From the NCBI GenBank assembly GCA_049587715.1, contig JBAVEL010000120.1, positions 8,783 to 72,782 on the forward strand: DNA of 64,000 nt, read 5' to 3'. Every line of letters starts with the position of its first letter. Within the stretch, counting starts at the first letter, position 1. Positions 8,475 through 17,180 of the stretch are shown one piece after another. A program made the position numbers and the translations under genes. Under the pieces are notes generated by a model, which was not told the DNA's origin, did not search any database, and was given only the letters and a program-made list of their open reading frames with translations. This DNA is from JBAVEL01 sp049587715. Its GTDB lineage: Bacteria > Bacteroidota > Ignavibacteria > UBA10030 > UBA6906.

Positions 8475-9944
8475 ATGAACTCGGAGATTGTTGAATCCTT
8501 TTCTCAGATGGTCCGCGAGAAGGGGATCGACAAGGATATTCTCGCGGGCATTGTGGAAGACGTGTTCGCCATGATGGTACGCAAGAAGTACGGCCAGGAC
8601 GCCAAGTTCGACGTGGTTGTCAACATGGATAAGGGGGACATCGAGATCTTCCTGGAGCGTGAGGTGGTGGCGACGGTGGAGAACCCGGTCACCCAGATAG
8701 ATGTGGAGACCGCACGGGAGCTTTCGGGGGAAACCCTGGACGTCGGGGAGGACTGTGTGGAGGTCATCCCCCTCGCCTCCTTCGGGCGCCGCCTGGTGGT
8801 CAGCGCCAAGCAGAACCTCAACCAGCGCATCAAGGAGATCGAGAGGGAGCTCATCTTCAATGAGTACACCGGCGCCCTGAACGACATTGTGGTGGGGGAA
8901 ATCTACCAGATCCGGAGGAACGAAATCCTCATCAACCACAACCGGAACGAGCTCATCCTTCCGAAGAGCGAGCAGATTTTCAAGGAGCGATACAAGAAGG
9001 GCGATACGATCCGGGCGGTGGTCAAGGAGGTGCGGAAGAACTCCGGGAATCCGGTTGTCGTGGTTTCCCGGGCGGATCCCGGCTTTCTGGCCAAGCTCTT
9101 TGAAATGGAGATACCCGAGATCTATGACGGCATCATCGAAATCCGCAGCATTGCACGGGAACCGGGCGAACGGGCGAAGGTCGCCGTCGAGTCGCACGAT
9201 GACAGGATTGATGCGGTGGGCGCCTGCGTGGGGATGAAGGGAGTCCGGATTCACACGATCGTCCGCGAGCTCAACAACGAGAACATCGACGTCATCAATT
9301 ACTCGGACCAGCCGGAGACGTTTATCACCCGGGCGCTGGCGCCGGCCAAGCTCAAGAGCGTGGAGGTGAACCGGGAAACCCGGACCGCGAACGTGCTCGT
9401 GGGGGCTGATCAGGTTTCGCTGGCAATCGGACGAAACGGGCAGAACATCCGCCTGGCGTCCAGGCTCACGGGCTACGAGCTCAACCTGATCAAGGAGGGG
9501 GGCGAGGACGAGTACGATATCGAGCTCGTGGACTTCAAGGAGGAACTGGGGGAGGAGCTGTATCAGAAGCTCATCGGGGCAGGCATGGAGACCGCCAAGG
9601 ATGTGATCAAGGCGGAGGAGTCGCTTCTGCTCGGTATCGAGGGAATGACGGGCGAGAAGGTCCGTGAACTCCGGGACATGATGAAGCGGGATCTGGAGGA
9701 GGCCGAGGTCGACGAGGAGGAGGAAGAAGAGGAGGCGACCGCGGGTGAGACGGAACCGGGACCCGTGGAACCTGACACCCTGGAGGCGAGCGCGGGTGAG
9801 ACGGAACCGGGACCCGTGGAATCCGACACCCCGGAGGCGGGAACCGCGGAGCCGACGGATCCCCGAGAGGAGAACCCTCCCGCGGGCACGGATCAGGTGC
9901 AGGAACCGGGGGAGGAACCCGGAAAGGGGACGGGCGGAGCATAA
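8475..9944 (+). CDS. nusA: Transcription termination/antitermination factor NusA
   Basis: A 489-residue RNA polymerase-binding factor for pausing, termination and antitermination. The N-terminal domain covers roughly residues 1-125, an S1 domain about 130-200, and tandem KH domains about 210-345, including 'ACVGMKGVRI' and 'LAIGRNGQNIRLASRLTG'. A helix-hairpin-helix stretch is followed by a strongly acidic, low-complexity tail containing two copies of a 17-residue repeat. ATG 8475 is preceded by AGGAGGTG, better than the in-frame GTG at 8469. It is the second gene of the rimP operon, 27 bases after rimP. Confidence 0.96.
   Translation: MNSEIVESFSQMVREKGIDKDILAGIVEDVFAMMVRKKYGQDAKFDVVVNMDKGDIEIFLEREVVATVENPVTQIDVETARELSGETLDVGEDCVEVIPLASFGRRLVVSAKQNLNQRIKEIERELIFNEYTGALNDIVVGEIYQIRRNEILINHNRNELILPKSEQIFKERYKKGDTIRAVVKEVRKNSGNPVVVVSRADPGFLAKLFEMEIPEIYDGIIEIRSIAREPGERAKVAVESHDDRIDAVGACVGMKGVRIHTIVRELNNENIDVINYSDQPETFITRALAPAKLKSVEVNRETRTANVLVGADQVSLAIGRNGQNIRLASRLTGYELNLIKEGGEDEYDIELVDFKEELGEELYQKLIGAGMETAKDVIKAEESLLLGIEGMTGEKVRELRDMMKRDLEEAEVDEEEEEEEATAGETEPGPVEPDTLEASAGETEPGPVESDTPEAGTAEPTDPREENPPAGTDQVQEPGEEPGKGTGGA
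9741..9842 (+). repeat. Two tandem 51-base repeats in the nusA 3' end
   Basis: Two adjacent 51-base units (9741-9791 and 9792-9842) share an identical first 30 bases and code for AGETEPGPVEPDTLEAS and AGETEPGPVESDTPEAG. This is a recent in-frame duplication in the disordered acidic tail of NusA. Confidence 0.85.
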
Positions 9945-9964
9945 CGATTCATCCAGGGTAGCGA

Positions 9965-12661
9965 ATGGCCGAGACTGCGGAAAGAAAGAAGAAGCTCTAC
10001 AAGGTCGCGACGGAGCTCAACCTGTCGCACGAGACGCTTCTTGAGTTCCTCCGGAAGAAGGGACATGAGGTGAAGAGCCACATGTCCGCGGTGACGGACG
10101 ACATGATCCGGGAGATCATGGTCCATTTCAAGAAGGACAAGGACGTTGCCGAGAAGCATCACCGGAAGATCCAGGAGATCCGGGAGACGAAGCGGCGGGC
10201 CGAGCGGAAAGCCGAAGAGGCAGCCGCCGAGGCCCTGCTGCAGACAGCGCCCGCGGAGTCTCCCGCTCCCCCGAAACCCCGGGAGGAAGCGGTTCCGGCG
10301 GCTGCGCCCCCCCCGCCTGAGGAGGAGATCCTCCCCGAGGCCCCCGCCGCGCCGGAGGAGGCGGGGGAAGAGCCCCCCGAGGTTCCGGAGCCGACACCCT
10401 CCGAGGCGCCCGCCCCGGAGGAAGAACCGGCGGCTCCCCCTGCTCCGCACACGGAGGTCGTGGCACGTGCCACGCCCGCCGACAGGGAAGTGCTCTCCCC
10501 GCTCGAGAAGGAGCGGAGATCAAAGATGGGGCTCACCATCAAGGGAAAGATGGAGCCCGAGCCGAAGCGCAAGCCTTCCAGAGCAGGAGAAAAGGCCGCC
10601 GTACCCGCCGCGGCGGTCCCGGGAGCCGAGACCGACGACGGACACCGGAAGAAGAAGAAGAAGCGCCGGGTGCGCGAGGAGCCGGCGCCGGCCAAGATCG
10701 GCGAAGCCGAAGATGTGGCCGCCAAAGGCAAGAAGAAGAAGACCCGCCGCAAGGAGGTCACCAAGGCGGAAGTGGACGATGCCATCCGGCGGACCTTTGC
10801 GGCCATGGATGAGACGGCGGCCAGCAGCCGTTCCGTGCTTCGGAAACGGAAGAAGCGCGAACGCGAGGAGGAGGAACAGCGGCAGCAGGAGACAGCCCAG
10901 CAGGAGGCGGGACGGCTCCGGGTCACGGAGTTTCTCTCGGTGAACGACCTGGCCAACCTGATGCGCGTGAACGTAGCCGATGTCATCAGGAAATGCCTGG
11001 ACCTGGGCATTATGGTCTCCATCAACCAGCGGCTGGAGAAGGACACCATCACGTTGGTTGCGGACGAGTTCGGATACGAGATGAGTTTCAACACGGACGT
11101 GACGGAGGAGAACGTCCTCGAGGATGTCCAGGATTCCGCGGACACCCTGCAGCGGCGCCCGCCCGTGGTTACCATCATGGGCCACGTGGACCACGGGAAA
11201 ACATCCCTGCTCGACTATGTCCGGCGATCCAACGTCGTGGCGGGGGAAGCCGGAGGGATTACGCAGCACATCGGGGCCTACGAGGTGACCACCCCGGCAG
11301 GCACGAAGATCACCTTCCTGGATACGCCGGGTCACGAGGCCTTCACAGCGATGCGGGCACGGGGGGCATCGATCACCGATATTGTCGTGCTCGTGGTGGC
11401 CGCGGACGACAGCGTCATGCCGCAGACACTGGAAGCCATAAGCCATGCGCAGGCGGCGGGTGTCCCTATCATCATCGCCATCAACAAGGTGGACAAGGCG
11501 GATGCAAACCCGGAGCGCATCAAGCAGCAGCTCTCAGAGAAGAACGTGCTGACGGAGGAGTGGGGGGGAAAGTACCAGTGTGTGGAGCTTTCCGCCCGGA
11601 CGGGGGTGAACGTGGACCTCCTGCTGGAGAAGATCGCCCTGGAGGCGGATCTGCTGGATCTGAAGGCCAGCCCGGATCGCCTGGCCCGGGGGACGATCCT
11701 GGAGGCCCAGCTGGACAAGGGAAGGGGGATCACGGCGACCGTTCTGGTGCAGAAGGGCACGCTGCGGGTGGGGGATCCGTTCATAGCCGGGATCTTCAGC
11801 GGCAAGGTCCGGTCCATGTTCGACGAGCGGGGAAACCGCGTGGAGCTGGCCGGTCCCTCCACCCCGGTGCAGCTGACGGGGTTGGACGGCTTCCCCCAGG
11901 CGGGCGATGTGTTCATTGCCACCGCCAACGACCGGGAGGCCAGGGAGATCAGCCTCAGGCGGCAGCAGTTGAAGCGCGAACAGGATTTCCGACAGATTCA
12001 CCTGACGACGCTGGACGATATCTCGCAGCAGATCAAGGAAGGCCAGGTGAGGGAGCTCGGGGTCATCGTCAAGGGAGACGTGGACGGATCCGTCGAAGCC
12101 CTTTCCGACTCCCTCATGAAGCTGGAACACAAGGAAGTGAAGCTGCGCGTCGTCCACAGCGGTGTGGGCACGATCTCCGAGTCGGATATCATGCTTGCGG
12201 CCGCTTCCGGGGCCGTCATCATCGGTTTCCGGGTTCATCCCAATCTGAATGCGCGCCGCCTTGCGGAGAAGGAAAAGGTGGATATCCGGACGTATTCCAT
12301 CATCTATGACGCCATCGGGGACGTGCACAAGGCCCTCGAGGGAATGCTGGCGCCGGAGAAGCGGGAGGAAGTCGTCGGCACGGTGGACGTGCGGCAGGTT
12401 TTCAAGGTCCCCCGGGTTGGGAACATTGCCGGTTGCATGGTGCAGGACGGCAGGATCGCGCGAAGCAGCCGGGTCCGGCTCCTGCGCGACGGAATCCAGG
12501 TGCACGAGGGCTCGCTGAGCTCCCTGAAGCGGTTCAAGGATGACGTGCGCGAGGTGGAAGCCGGTTTTGAGTGCGGCATCGGCCTGGAGGGATACAACGA
12601 CATCAAGGTGGGAGACACCATCGAGGCCTACCGGATCGTCGAGTTCAAACGGAAGCTGTAG
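9965..12661 (+). CDS. infB: Translation initiation factor IF-2
   Basis: An 898-residue GTPase that delivers initiator tRNA to the 30S subunit and drives subunit joining. An IF2_N domain at residues ~5-60 ('LYKVATELNLSHETLLEFL') is followed by a long Ala/Pro/Glu- and Lys-rich linker to about residue 330 and a second IF2_N-like segment ('LRVTEFLSVNDLANLM'). The G domain starts near residue 400 with 'GHVDHGKTS', then 'GGITQHIGAYE', 'DTPGHEAF', 'NKVDKA' and 'SARTGVN'; domains II, III and IV complete it. It sits 20 bases after nusA. Confidence 0.97.
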   Translation: MAETAERKKKLYKVATELNLSHETLLEFLRKKGHEVKSHMSAVTDDMIREIMVHFKKDKDVAEKHHRKIQEIRETKRRAERKAEEAAAEALLQTAPAESPAPPKPREEAVPAAAPPPPEEEILPEAPAAPEEAGEEPPEVPEPTPSEAPAPEEEPAAPPAPHTEVVARATPADREVLSPLEKERRSKMGLTIKGKMEPEPKRKPSRAGEKAAVPAAAVPGAETDDGHRKKKKKRRVREEPAPAKIGEAEDVAAKGKKKKTRRKEVTKAEVDDAIRRTFAAMDETAASSRSVLRKRKKREREEEEQRQQETAQQEAGRLRVTEFLSVNDLANLMRVNVADVIRKCLDLGIMVSINQRLEKDTITLVADEFGYEMSFNTDVTEENVLEDVQDSADTLQRRPPVVTIMGHVDHGKTSLLDYVRRSNVVAGEAGGITQHIGAYEVTTPAGTKITFLDTPGHEAFTAMRARGASITDIVVLVVAADDSVMPQTLEAISHAQAAGVPIIIAINKVDKADANPERIKQQLSEKNVLTEEWGGKYQCVELSARTGVNVDLLLEKIALEADLLDLKASPDRLARGTILEAQLDKGRGITATVLVQKGTLRVGDPFIAGIFSGKVRSMFDERGNRVELAGPSTPVQLTGLDGFPQAGDVFIATANDREAREISLRRQQLKREQDFRQIHLTTLDDISQQIKEGQVRELGVIVKGDVDGSVEALSDSLMKLEHKEVKLRVVHSGVGTISESDIMLAAASGAVIIGFRVHPNLNARRLAEKEKVDIRTYSIIYDAIGDVHKALEGMLAPEKREEVVGTVDVRQVFKVPRVGNIAGCMVQDGRIARSSRVRLLRDGIQVHEGSLSSLKRFKDDVREVEAGFECGIGLEGYNDIKVGDTIEAYRIVEFKRKL

Positions 12662-12669
12662 GGGGGCAG

Positions 12670-13035
12670 ATGTCCATCCGTACGGAACGAGTGGCGTCCC
12701 TGCTGAAGCAGGAAATCGGGAACATCCTCCTGCAGGAGTTTGCCGGGCCCGGGCTTGGTCTCATTACCGTGACCGACGTGAAGATGTCCGCCGACCTCAG
12801 GATTGCCCGGGTCTTTTTCAGCGTCCTGGGATCGCCGGAAACGGTGGAGAAGACCTGCGCACTGCTGGACCAGGAGAAGCAGCATCTCCGCGGGCGGCTG
12901 GCTGCGGCGGTGCGGCTGCGGTATGTGCCTTCCCTCCAGTTTCACCGGGATGATACGGGGGAGCGGGCCGAGCGGATTCACACCCTGATCCGGAAGATTC
13001 ATGACGGAACAACCGATGACGGCCCCGCTACCTGA
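12670..13035 (+). CDS. rbfA: Ribosome-binding factor A
   Basis: A 121-residue KH-fold protein that acts late in 30S maturation. 'TERVASLLKQEIGNIL' opens the fold, followed by 'LITVTDVKMSADLRIARVFFSV', the most conserved block, and 'LRYVPSLQFHRDDTGERAERI' near the end. The ATG is 8 bases after infB. Its last 35 bases overlap the start of truB in another frame, so expression of the two is probably coupled. Confidence 0.95.
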   Translation: MSIRTERVASLLKQEIGNILLQEFAGPGLGLITVTDVKMSADLRIARVFFSVLGSPETVEKTCALLDQEKQHLRGRLAAAVRLRYVPSLQFHRDDTGERAERIHTLIRKIHDGTTDDGPAT

Positions 13036-13726
13036 GACGGGCGGCCCGGGAGAGGTGCTGCTGGTGGACAAAGAGAAGGGGTGGACCTCGTTCGATGTTG
13101 TCAACCGGTTGCGAGGGGGTCTCTCCCTCCGGAAGGCGGGACATGCCGGGACGCTGGACCCCATGGCCACAGGCCTGCTGATCGTGTGCACCGAACGGAG
13201 GACACGGGAGGTGGAGCAATACATGGGGCTGGAGAAGGAGTACGAGGTTACGATGGTCCTGGGAGGCCGCACGGCCAGCTTCGACGCGGAGACGCCGGTC
13301 GTGGAAGAGCGGCCCACGGAGGGCATCACCCGGGCCGTGGTGGAGTCGGCGCTGGGGGGCATGACGGGGCGGCAGTTGCAGACCCCGCCGATGTGGTCGG
13401 CTCTCAAGGTGCGGGGGAAGCCGCTGTATGCATATGCACGGAAGGGGGAGGAGGTGCAGCGGCGGCCCCGGGAGGTATTCGTGCGGTCCATCGACCTCCG
13501 CTCGGTGGAGATGCCGAGGGTCTCCTTCGCCGTGGTCTGCTCGAAGGGCACCTACATCCGGTCGCTCGTGGACGACGTGGGGAGGGCTCTGGGCTGCGGT
13601 GCCTACGTGGCTGAGCTCCGGCGCACACGGATAGGGCCGTTTCGCGTGGCGGATGCTCTTCCCGTGGCGGAGATCGTGAGGAAGGGGGTCGGGAGGGAGG
13701 CCGGTGCGCATCGCCCGATCGCCTGA
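13001..13726 (+). CDS. truB: tRNA pseudouridine-55 synthase TruB
   Basis: A 241-residue enzyme making pseudouridine 55 in the T loop of tRNAs. The catalytic Asp lies in 'GHAGTLDPMATG', and 'EKEYEVTMVLGGRTASFDAET', 'PPMWSALKVRGKPLYAYAR' and 'CSKGTYIRSLVDDVG' follow in family order. ATG 13001 has GGAAG upstream; a second ATG at 13016 would reduce the overlap with rbfA. The C-terminal PUA-like part is short. The 3' end overlaps ribF by 23 bases. Confidence 0.95.
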   Translation: MTEQPMTAPLPETGGPGEVLLVDKEKGWTSFDVVNRLRGGLSLRKAGHAGTLDPMATGLLIVCTERRTREVEQYMGLEKEYEVTMVLGGRTASFDAETPVVEERPTEGITRAVVESALGGMTGRQLQTPPMWSALKVRGKPLYAYARKGEEVQRRPREVFVRSIDLRSVEMPRVSFAVVCSKGTYIRSLVDDVGRALGCGAYVAELRRTRIGPFRVADALPVAEIVRKGVGREAGAHRPIA

Positions 13727-14666
13727 GGAGGCGGGGAAGGAGCCGAATTCCGTGGTGACGGTCGGCTCCTTCGACGGGGTCCACGAGGCCCACCGGGTGG
13801 TGTTACACATGCTGGTGCGCCGGGCCAGGGAGCGCGGGGGAAGGAGCGTGGTGATCACCTTCGAACCGCCCCCGAAGACCCTGCTGGGACCGGGAGCGGG
13901 GAAGGCGGAGGTGTTGACCACCCTCGATGAGCGGTCGGCCCTGATCGGGGCCTGCGGCGTGGACCTTCTTCTGGTTCTTCCGTTCACCCGGGAATTCGCC
14001 GGACGGACTGCAGCGGAGTTCTATGAGGGCCTGGTGGCGCCGGGCGTGGGTGTGGCGGAGGTGGTCGTGGGACACGGCCATACCTTCGGGAGGAACCGGG
14101 AAGGAAGGGGCGAGGAACTCCGCGCCCTGGGGAGCCGGCTCGGCTTCCGGGTGCGGGAACTGGGCCCGGTCACGGACGATGGACGGACCATCAGCAGTAC
14201 CCTGATCCGGGATCTTCTGGCCCGGGGGTCGGTGGAGGAAGCTGCGCGCCTCCTGGGCTATCCGTACTCCCTGGCCTCCCGCGTCGTTGCAGGCGACGGG
14301 AGGGGACGGACACTGGGATTCCCGACGGCAAACCTCGAGCCGGCCGCAGAGCGCAAGGTGGTTCCGGCCGACGGAGTCTATCTGGTGGATGCCCCCGGTA
14401 CGGGTCCGGGAATGCTGAACCTCGGCCTGCGGCCGACGGTGACCCCGGGAACCCGCCGGACCATGGAGGCGCACTTCTTCGGCTTCCAGGGGAACCTGTA
14501 CGGGAGGGAACTCCGGGTCTCGTTCCTGCAGCGGCTGCGCGATGAGAAGCGCTTCGACACGGCGGAGGAGCTGCGGGCGCAATTGCATGCAGACAGGGAC
14601 CGGGCGCTCTCCCTGATGGCCCGGATCCGACCGCACGAGACGCAACGAAACGATACGGACACCTGA
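13704..14666 (+). CDS. ribF: Bifunctional riboflavin kinase / FAD synthetase
   Basis: A 320-residue enzyme converting riboflavin to FMN and then FAD. The N-terminal FAD synthetase half shows 'VVTVGSFDGVHEAHRVVL' and 'VGHGHTFGRNREG'; the C-terminal kinase half shows 'GRGRTLGFPTANLEP' and 'DGVYLVDAPG'. The start is GTG 13704, behind a strong GGGAGGGAGG, inside the last codons of truB. Its place between truB and rpsO is common in bacteria. Confidence 0.95.
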   Translation: MRIARSPEEAGKEPNSVVTVGSFDGVHEAHRVVLHMLVRRARERGGRSVVITFEPPPKTLLGPGAGKAEVLTTLDERSALIGACGVDLLLVLPFTREFAGRTAAEFYEGLVAPGVGVAEVVVGHGHTFGRNREGRGEELRALGSRLGFRVRELGPVTDDGRTISSTLIRDLLARGSVEEAARLLGYPYSLASRVVAGDGRGRTLGFPTANLEPAAERKVVPADGVYLVDAPGTGPGMLNLGLRPTVTPGTRRTMEAHFFGFQGNLYGRELRVSFLQRLRDEKRFDTAEELRAQLHADRDRALSLMARIRPHETQRNDTDT

Positions 14667-14678
14667 AAGGAGCAATGC

Positions 14679-14948
14679 ATGGGACTCACGAAGGAAACCA
14701 AGGCGGAGGTCATCAGGAAATTCGGTTCTTCTCCGCTCGACACGGGCACACCGGAGGTGCAGATCGCTCTGCTCACCCTGCGCATCAACGAACTGGCGCC
14801 GCATTTTGAGAAGCATGCGAAGGACCATCACTCGCGCGTCGGTCTTCTCAAGATGGTGGGCAAGCGGCGCCGCCTCCTGGACTACCTGATGGAGAAGAAC
14901 GTTGAACGATACAGGAAGATCATAGCCGATCTTCAGTTGCGCAAATAA
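14679..14948 (+). CDS. rpsO: 30S ribosomal protein S15
   Basis: An 89-residue protein matching the S15 length, binding the central domain of 16S rRNA. It shows 'DTGTPEVQIALLTLRINELAPHF' in shorter form, 'KDHHSRVGLLKMVGKRRRLLDYL' and the C-terminal 'RYRKIIADLQLRK'. ATG 14679 has AAAGGAG upstream. The pairing with pnp directly downstream is the classic rpsO-pnp arrangement. Confidence 0.98.
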   Translation: MGLTKETKAEVIRKFGSSPLDTGTPEVQIALLTLRINELAPHFEKHAKDHHSRVGLLKMVGKRRRLLDYLMEKNVERYRKIIADLQLRK

Positions 14949-14978
14949 TCCCGAATCACAGAAAGCGACCTCAACAGC

Positions 14979-17180
14979 ATGAACGTCACACGCAGCATTG
15001 ACATCGGGGGCAAACCCTTCTCGATAGAGACGGGTCGCTTCGCCCGGCAGGCAGACGGTTCCGTGATGGCTCGTCACGGCGACACCATGGTTCTTGCGGC
15101 CGTGGTGGCCGCCCGGGAGGAAAGAGAGGGTCTGGATTACTTTCCTCTGCAGGTGGAGTACAGAGAGAAGGCGGCATCCGCGGGAAAGATCCCGGGAGGG
15201 TTCTTCAAGCGGGAGGCGAGGCCGTCGGAGAAGGAAGTGCTCTCCGCGCGCCTCATCGATCGGCCCATCCGTCCCCTGTTTCCCGACCGGTTCCGGTGCG
15301 AGACACAGGTGATCGTGACCGTATACTCCTCCGACCAGGAGCACGACGGGGATGTCATCGGGGCGGTGGCGGCTTCTGCCGCACTCATGATTTCCGACAT
15401 CCCGTTTGCGGGTCCGGTCGGAGAGGTGCGGATCGGCCGCGTGGACGGACGCTTTCTGGTGAATCCCACGTTCACCGAGCTGCAGAAGAGCGACATGGAC
15501 ATCACGGTGGCCGGAACCCAGGATTCCATCGTCATGGTGGAGGGGGAGGCGCGCGAGATCAGCGAAGCGGATCTTCTGGAGGCACTTGCCTTCGCGCATG
15601 CCTCCATCAAGGAAATCTGCGCGCTTCAGATGGATTTGGCCCGCGAGGTGGGACGCGCAAAGCGCCTGACAGTGGAGCCGCCTGAGCTGCCGGAGCTGCG
15701 GCAGGCGGTCCGCGAAGCTGTCGGGAACCGGGTCCGGGATCTGGCCTACACGCCGATGAAGAAGGAGGAGCGGGCCCGGGAGACGGCCGCACTCGGGGAG
15801 AGCGTCGTACAGGCGACACTGGATCGCTTCCCGGACCATGGGGATCAGATTCGCGATATTCTGCACGACATGGAGTACGAGGCAATGCGCGCCATGATCC
15901 TCTCCGACGGAAAACGGCTGGACGGGCGTGGCCTCGCGGATGTGCGCGACATACACATTGAAGTGGGCCTTCTGCCCCGGACGCACGGTTCAGCGCTCTT
16001 CCAGCGGGGTGAAACCCAGAGTCTGACGACCCTGACCCTGGGCACCAAGATGGACGAGCAGATCATCGACGGGCTTCTTCCCGTAGACACGAAGCGGTTC
16101 ATGCTGCACTACAACTTTCCCCCGTTCTCCGTGGGGGAGGTGGGACGCCTCGGGAGCGTGGGAAGGAGGGAAATCGGACACGGGAATCTGGCCGAACGCG
16201 CGTTGAAGAACCTGATGCCCGAAGCGCACGCATTTCCGTACACCGTCCGGATCGTCTCCGACATCCTGGAATCGAACGGGTCCTCGTCCATGGCGACGGT
16301 ATGCGCCGCCTCCCTGGCCCTTTTTGACGGAGGGGCCCCGCTGCAGAGGCCTGTGGCGGGGATCGCGATGGGCCTGGTGAAAGAGGGGGAGCGGCTGGCC
16401 ATCCTGACGGATATCCTCGGAAATGAGGATCATCTCGGGGACATGGACTTCAAAGTCGCGGGAACCCGCGACGGTGTCACGGCGCTGCAGATGGACATCA
16501 AGATCAGGGGGATCTCCCTGGAGATCATGAGAGACGCCCTGGAGCAGGCGCGTCGGGGCCGGATGCACATCCTGGACCGCATGGAAGCCGCCCTGCCGGC
16601 CACCCGCGCCGACCTCTCCCCGTTTGCTCCGCGGCTGACCACCCTTCAGGTCCCCGTGGACATGATCGGAGCGGTGATCGGGCCGGGCGGAAAGATGATC
16701 CGTCAGATCGTAAAGGACAGCGGGGCGGAAGTGAATATCGAGGACGACGGAACGGTGGTCGTGGCCGCGACCTCGCAGGAATCGGCCGACAAGGCGATTC
16801 TGGCCATCCGGAAGATCACGGAGCTTCCGGAACTGGGGAAGGTGTACTCGGCGACCGTGAAGAAGATCATGGACTTCGGCGTGTTCGTGGAATTCCTTCC
16901 GGGGAAGGAGGGGCTGGTCCACATCTCCCAGCTCGACACGCAGCGCGTCAACAAAGTCAGCGATGTCGTCAAGATGGGCGACGTGTTCGACGTCAAGATC
17001 ATCGACAAGGACGATCAGGGGCGGTGGAAACTCAGCCGGAGGGCCCTCCTGGCGGGCGAGGAAGGTCCGCCCCAGGGTGCCCGGAGGCACGCGGAGGAGA
17101 AGAGGAACCCGGGCGACAAGCGCCCGGGCGACGAGAAGCGGCATCAACGGCCCCCGCACGGGGAGCCCCGCGGGGGTTAG
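14979..17180 (+). CDS. pnp: Polyribonucleotide nucleotidyltransferase (PNPase)
   Basis: A 733-residue phosphorolytic 3'-5' exoribonuclease. Two RNase PH-like domains (about 10-145 and 310-545) flank a helical domain; the second carries 'TDILGNEDHLGDMDFKVAGT'. A KH domain follows near residue 560 ('AVIGPGGKMIRQIV'), then an S1 domain near 620-690 ('GKVYSATVKKIMDFGVFVEFLPGKEG' region), and a basic tail. The stop TAG (17178-17180) overlaps the stop of the convergent bshC; a GC-rich hairpin lies at 17152-17176 inside the 3' end but lacks a T-tract. It ends the operon. Confidence 0.97.
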   Translation: MNVTRSIDIGGKPFSIETGRFARQADGSVMARHGDTMVLAAVVAAREEREGLDYFPLQVEYREKAASAGKIPGGFFKREARPSEKEVLSARLIDRPIRPLFPDRFRCETQVIVTVYSSDQEHDGDVIGAVAASAALMISDIPFAGPVGEVRIGRVDGRFLVNPTFTELQKSDMDITVAGTQDSIVMVEGEAREISEADLLEALAFAHASIKEICALQMDLAREVGRAKRLTVEPPELPELRQAVREAVGNRVRDLAYTPMKKEERARETAALGESVVQATLDRFPDHGDQIRDILHDMEYEAMRAMILSDGKRLDGRGLADVRDIHIEVGLLPRTHGSALFQRGETQSLTTLTLGTKMDEQIIDGLLPVDTKRFMLHYNFPPFSVGEVGRLGSVGRREIGHGNLAERALKNLMPEAHAFPYTVRIVSDILESNGSSSMATVCAASLALFDGGAPLQRPVAGIAMGLVKEGERLAILTDILGNEDHLGDMDFKVAGTRDGVTALQMDIKIRGISLEIMRDALEQARRGRMHILDRMEAALPATRADLSPFAPRLTTLQVPVDMIGAVIGPGGKMIRQIVKDSGAEVNIEDDGTVVVAATSQESADKAILAIRKITELPELGKVYSATVKKIMDFGVFVEFLPGKEGLVHISQLDTQRVNKVSDVVKMGDVFDVKIIDKDDQGRWKLSRRALLAGEEGPPQGARRHAEEKRNPGDKRPGDEKRHQRPPHGEPRGG

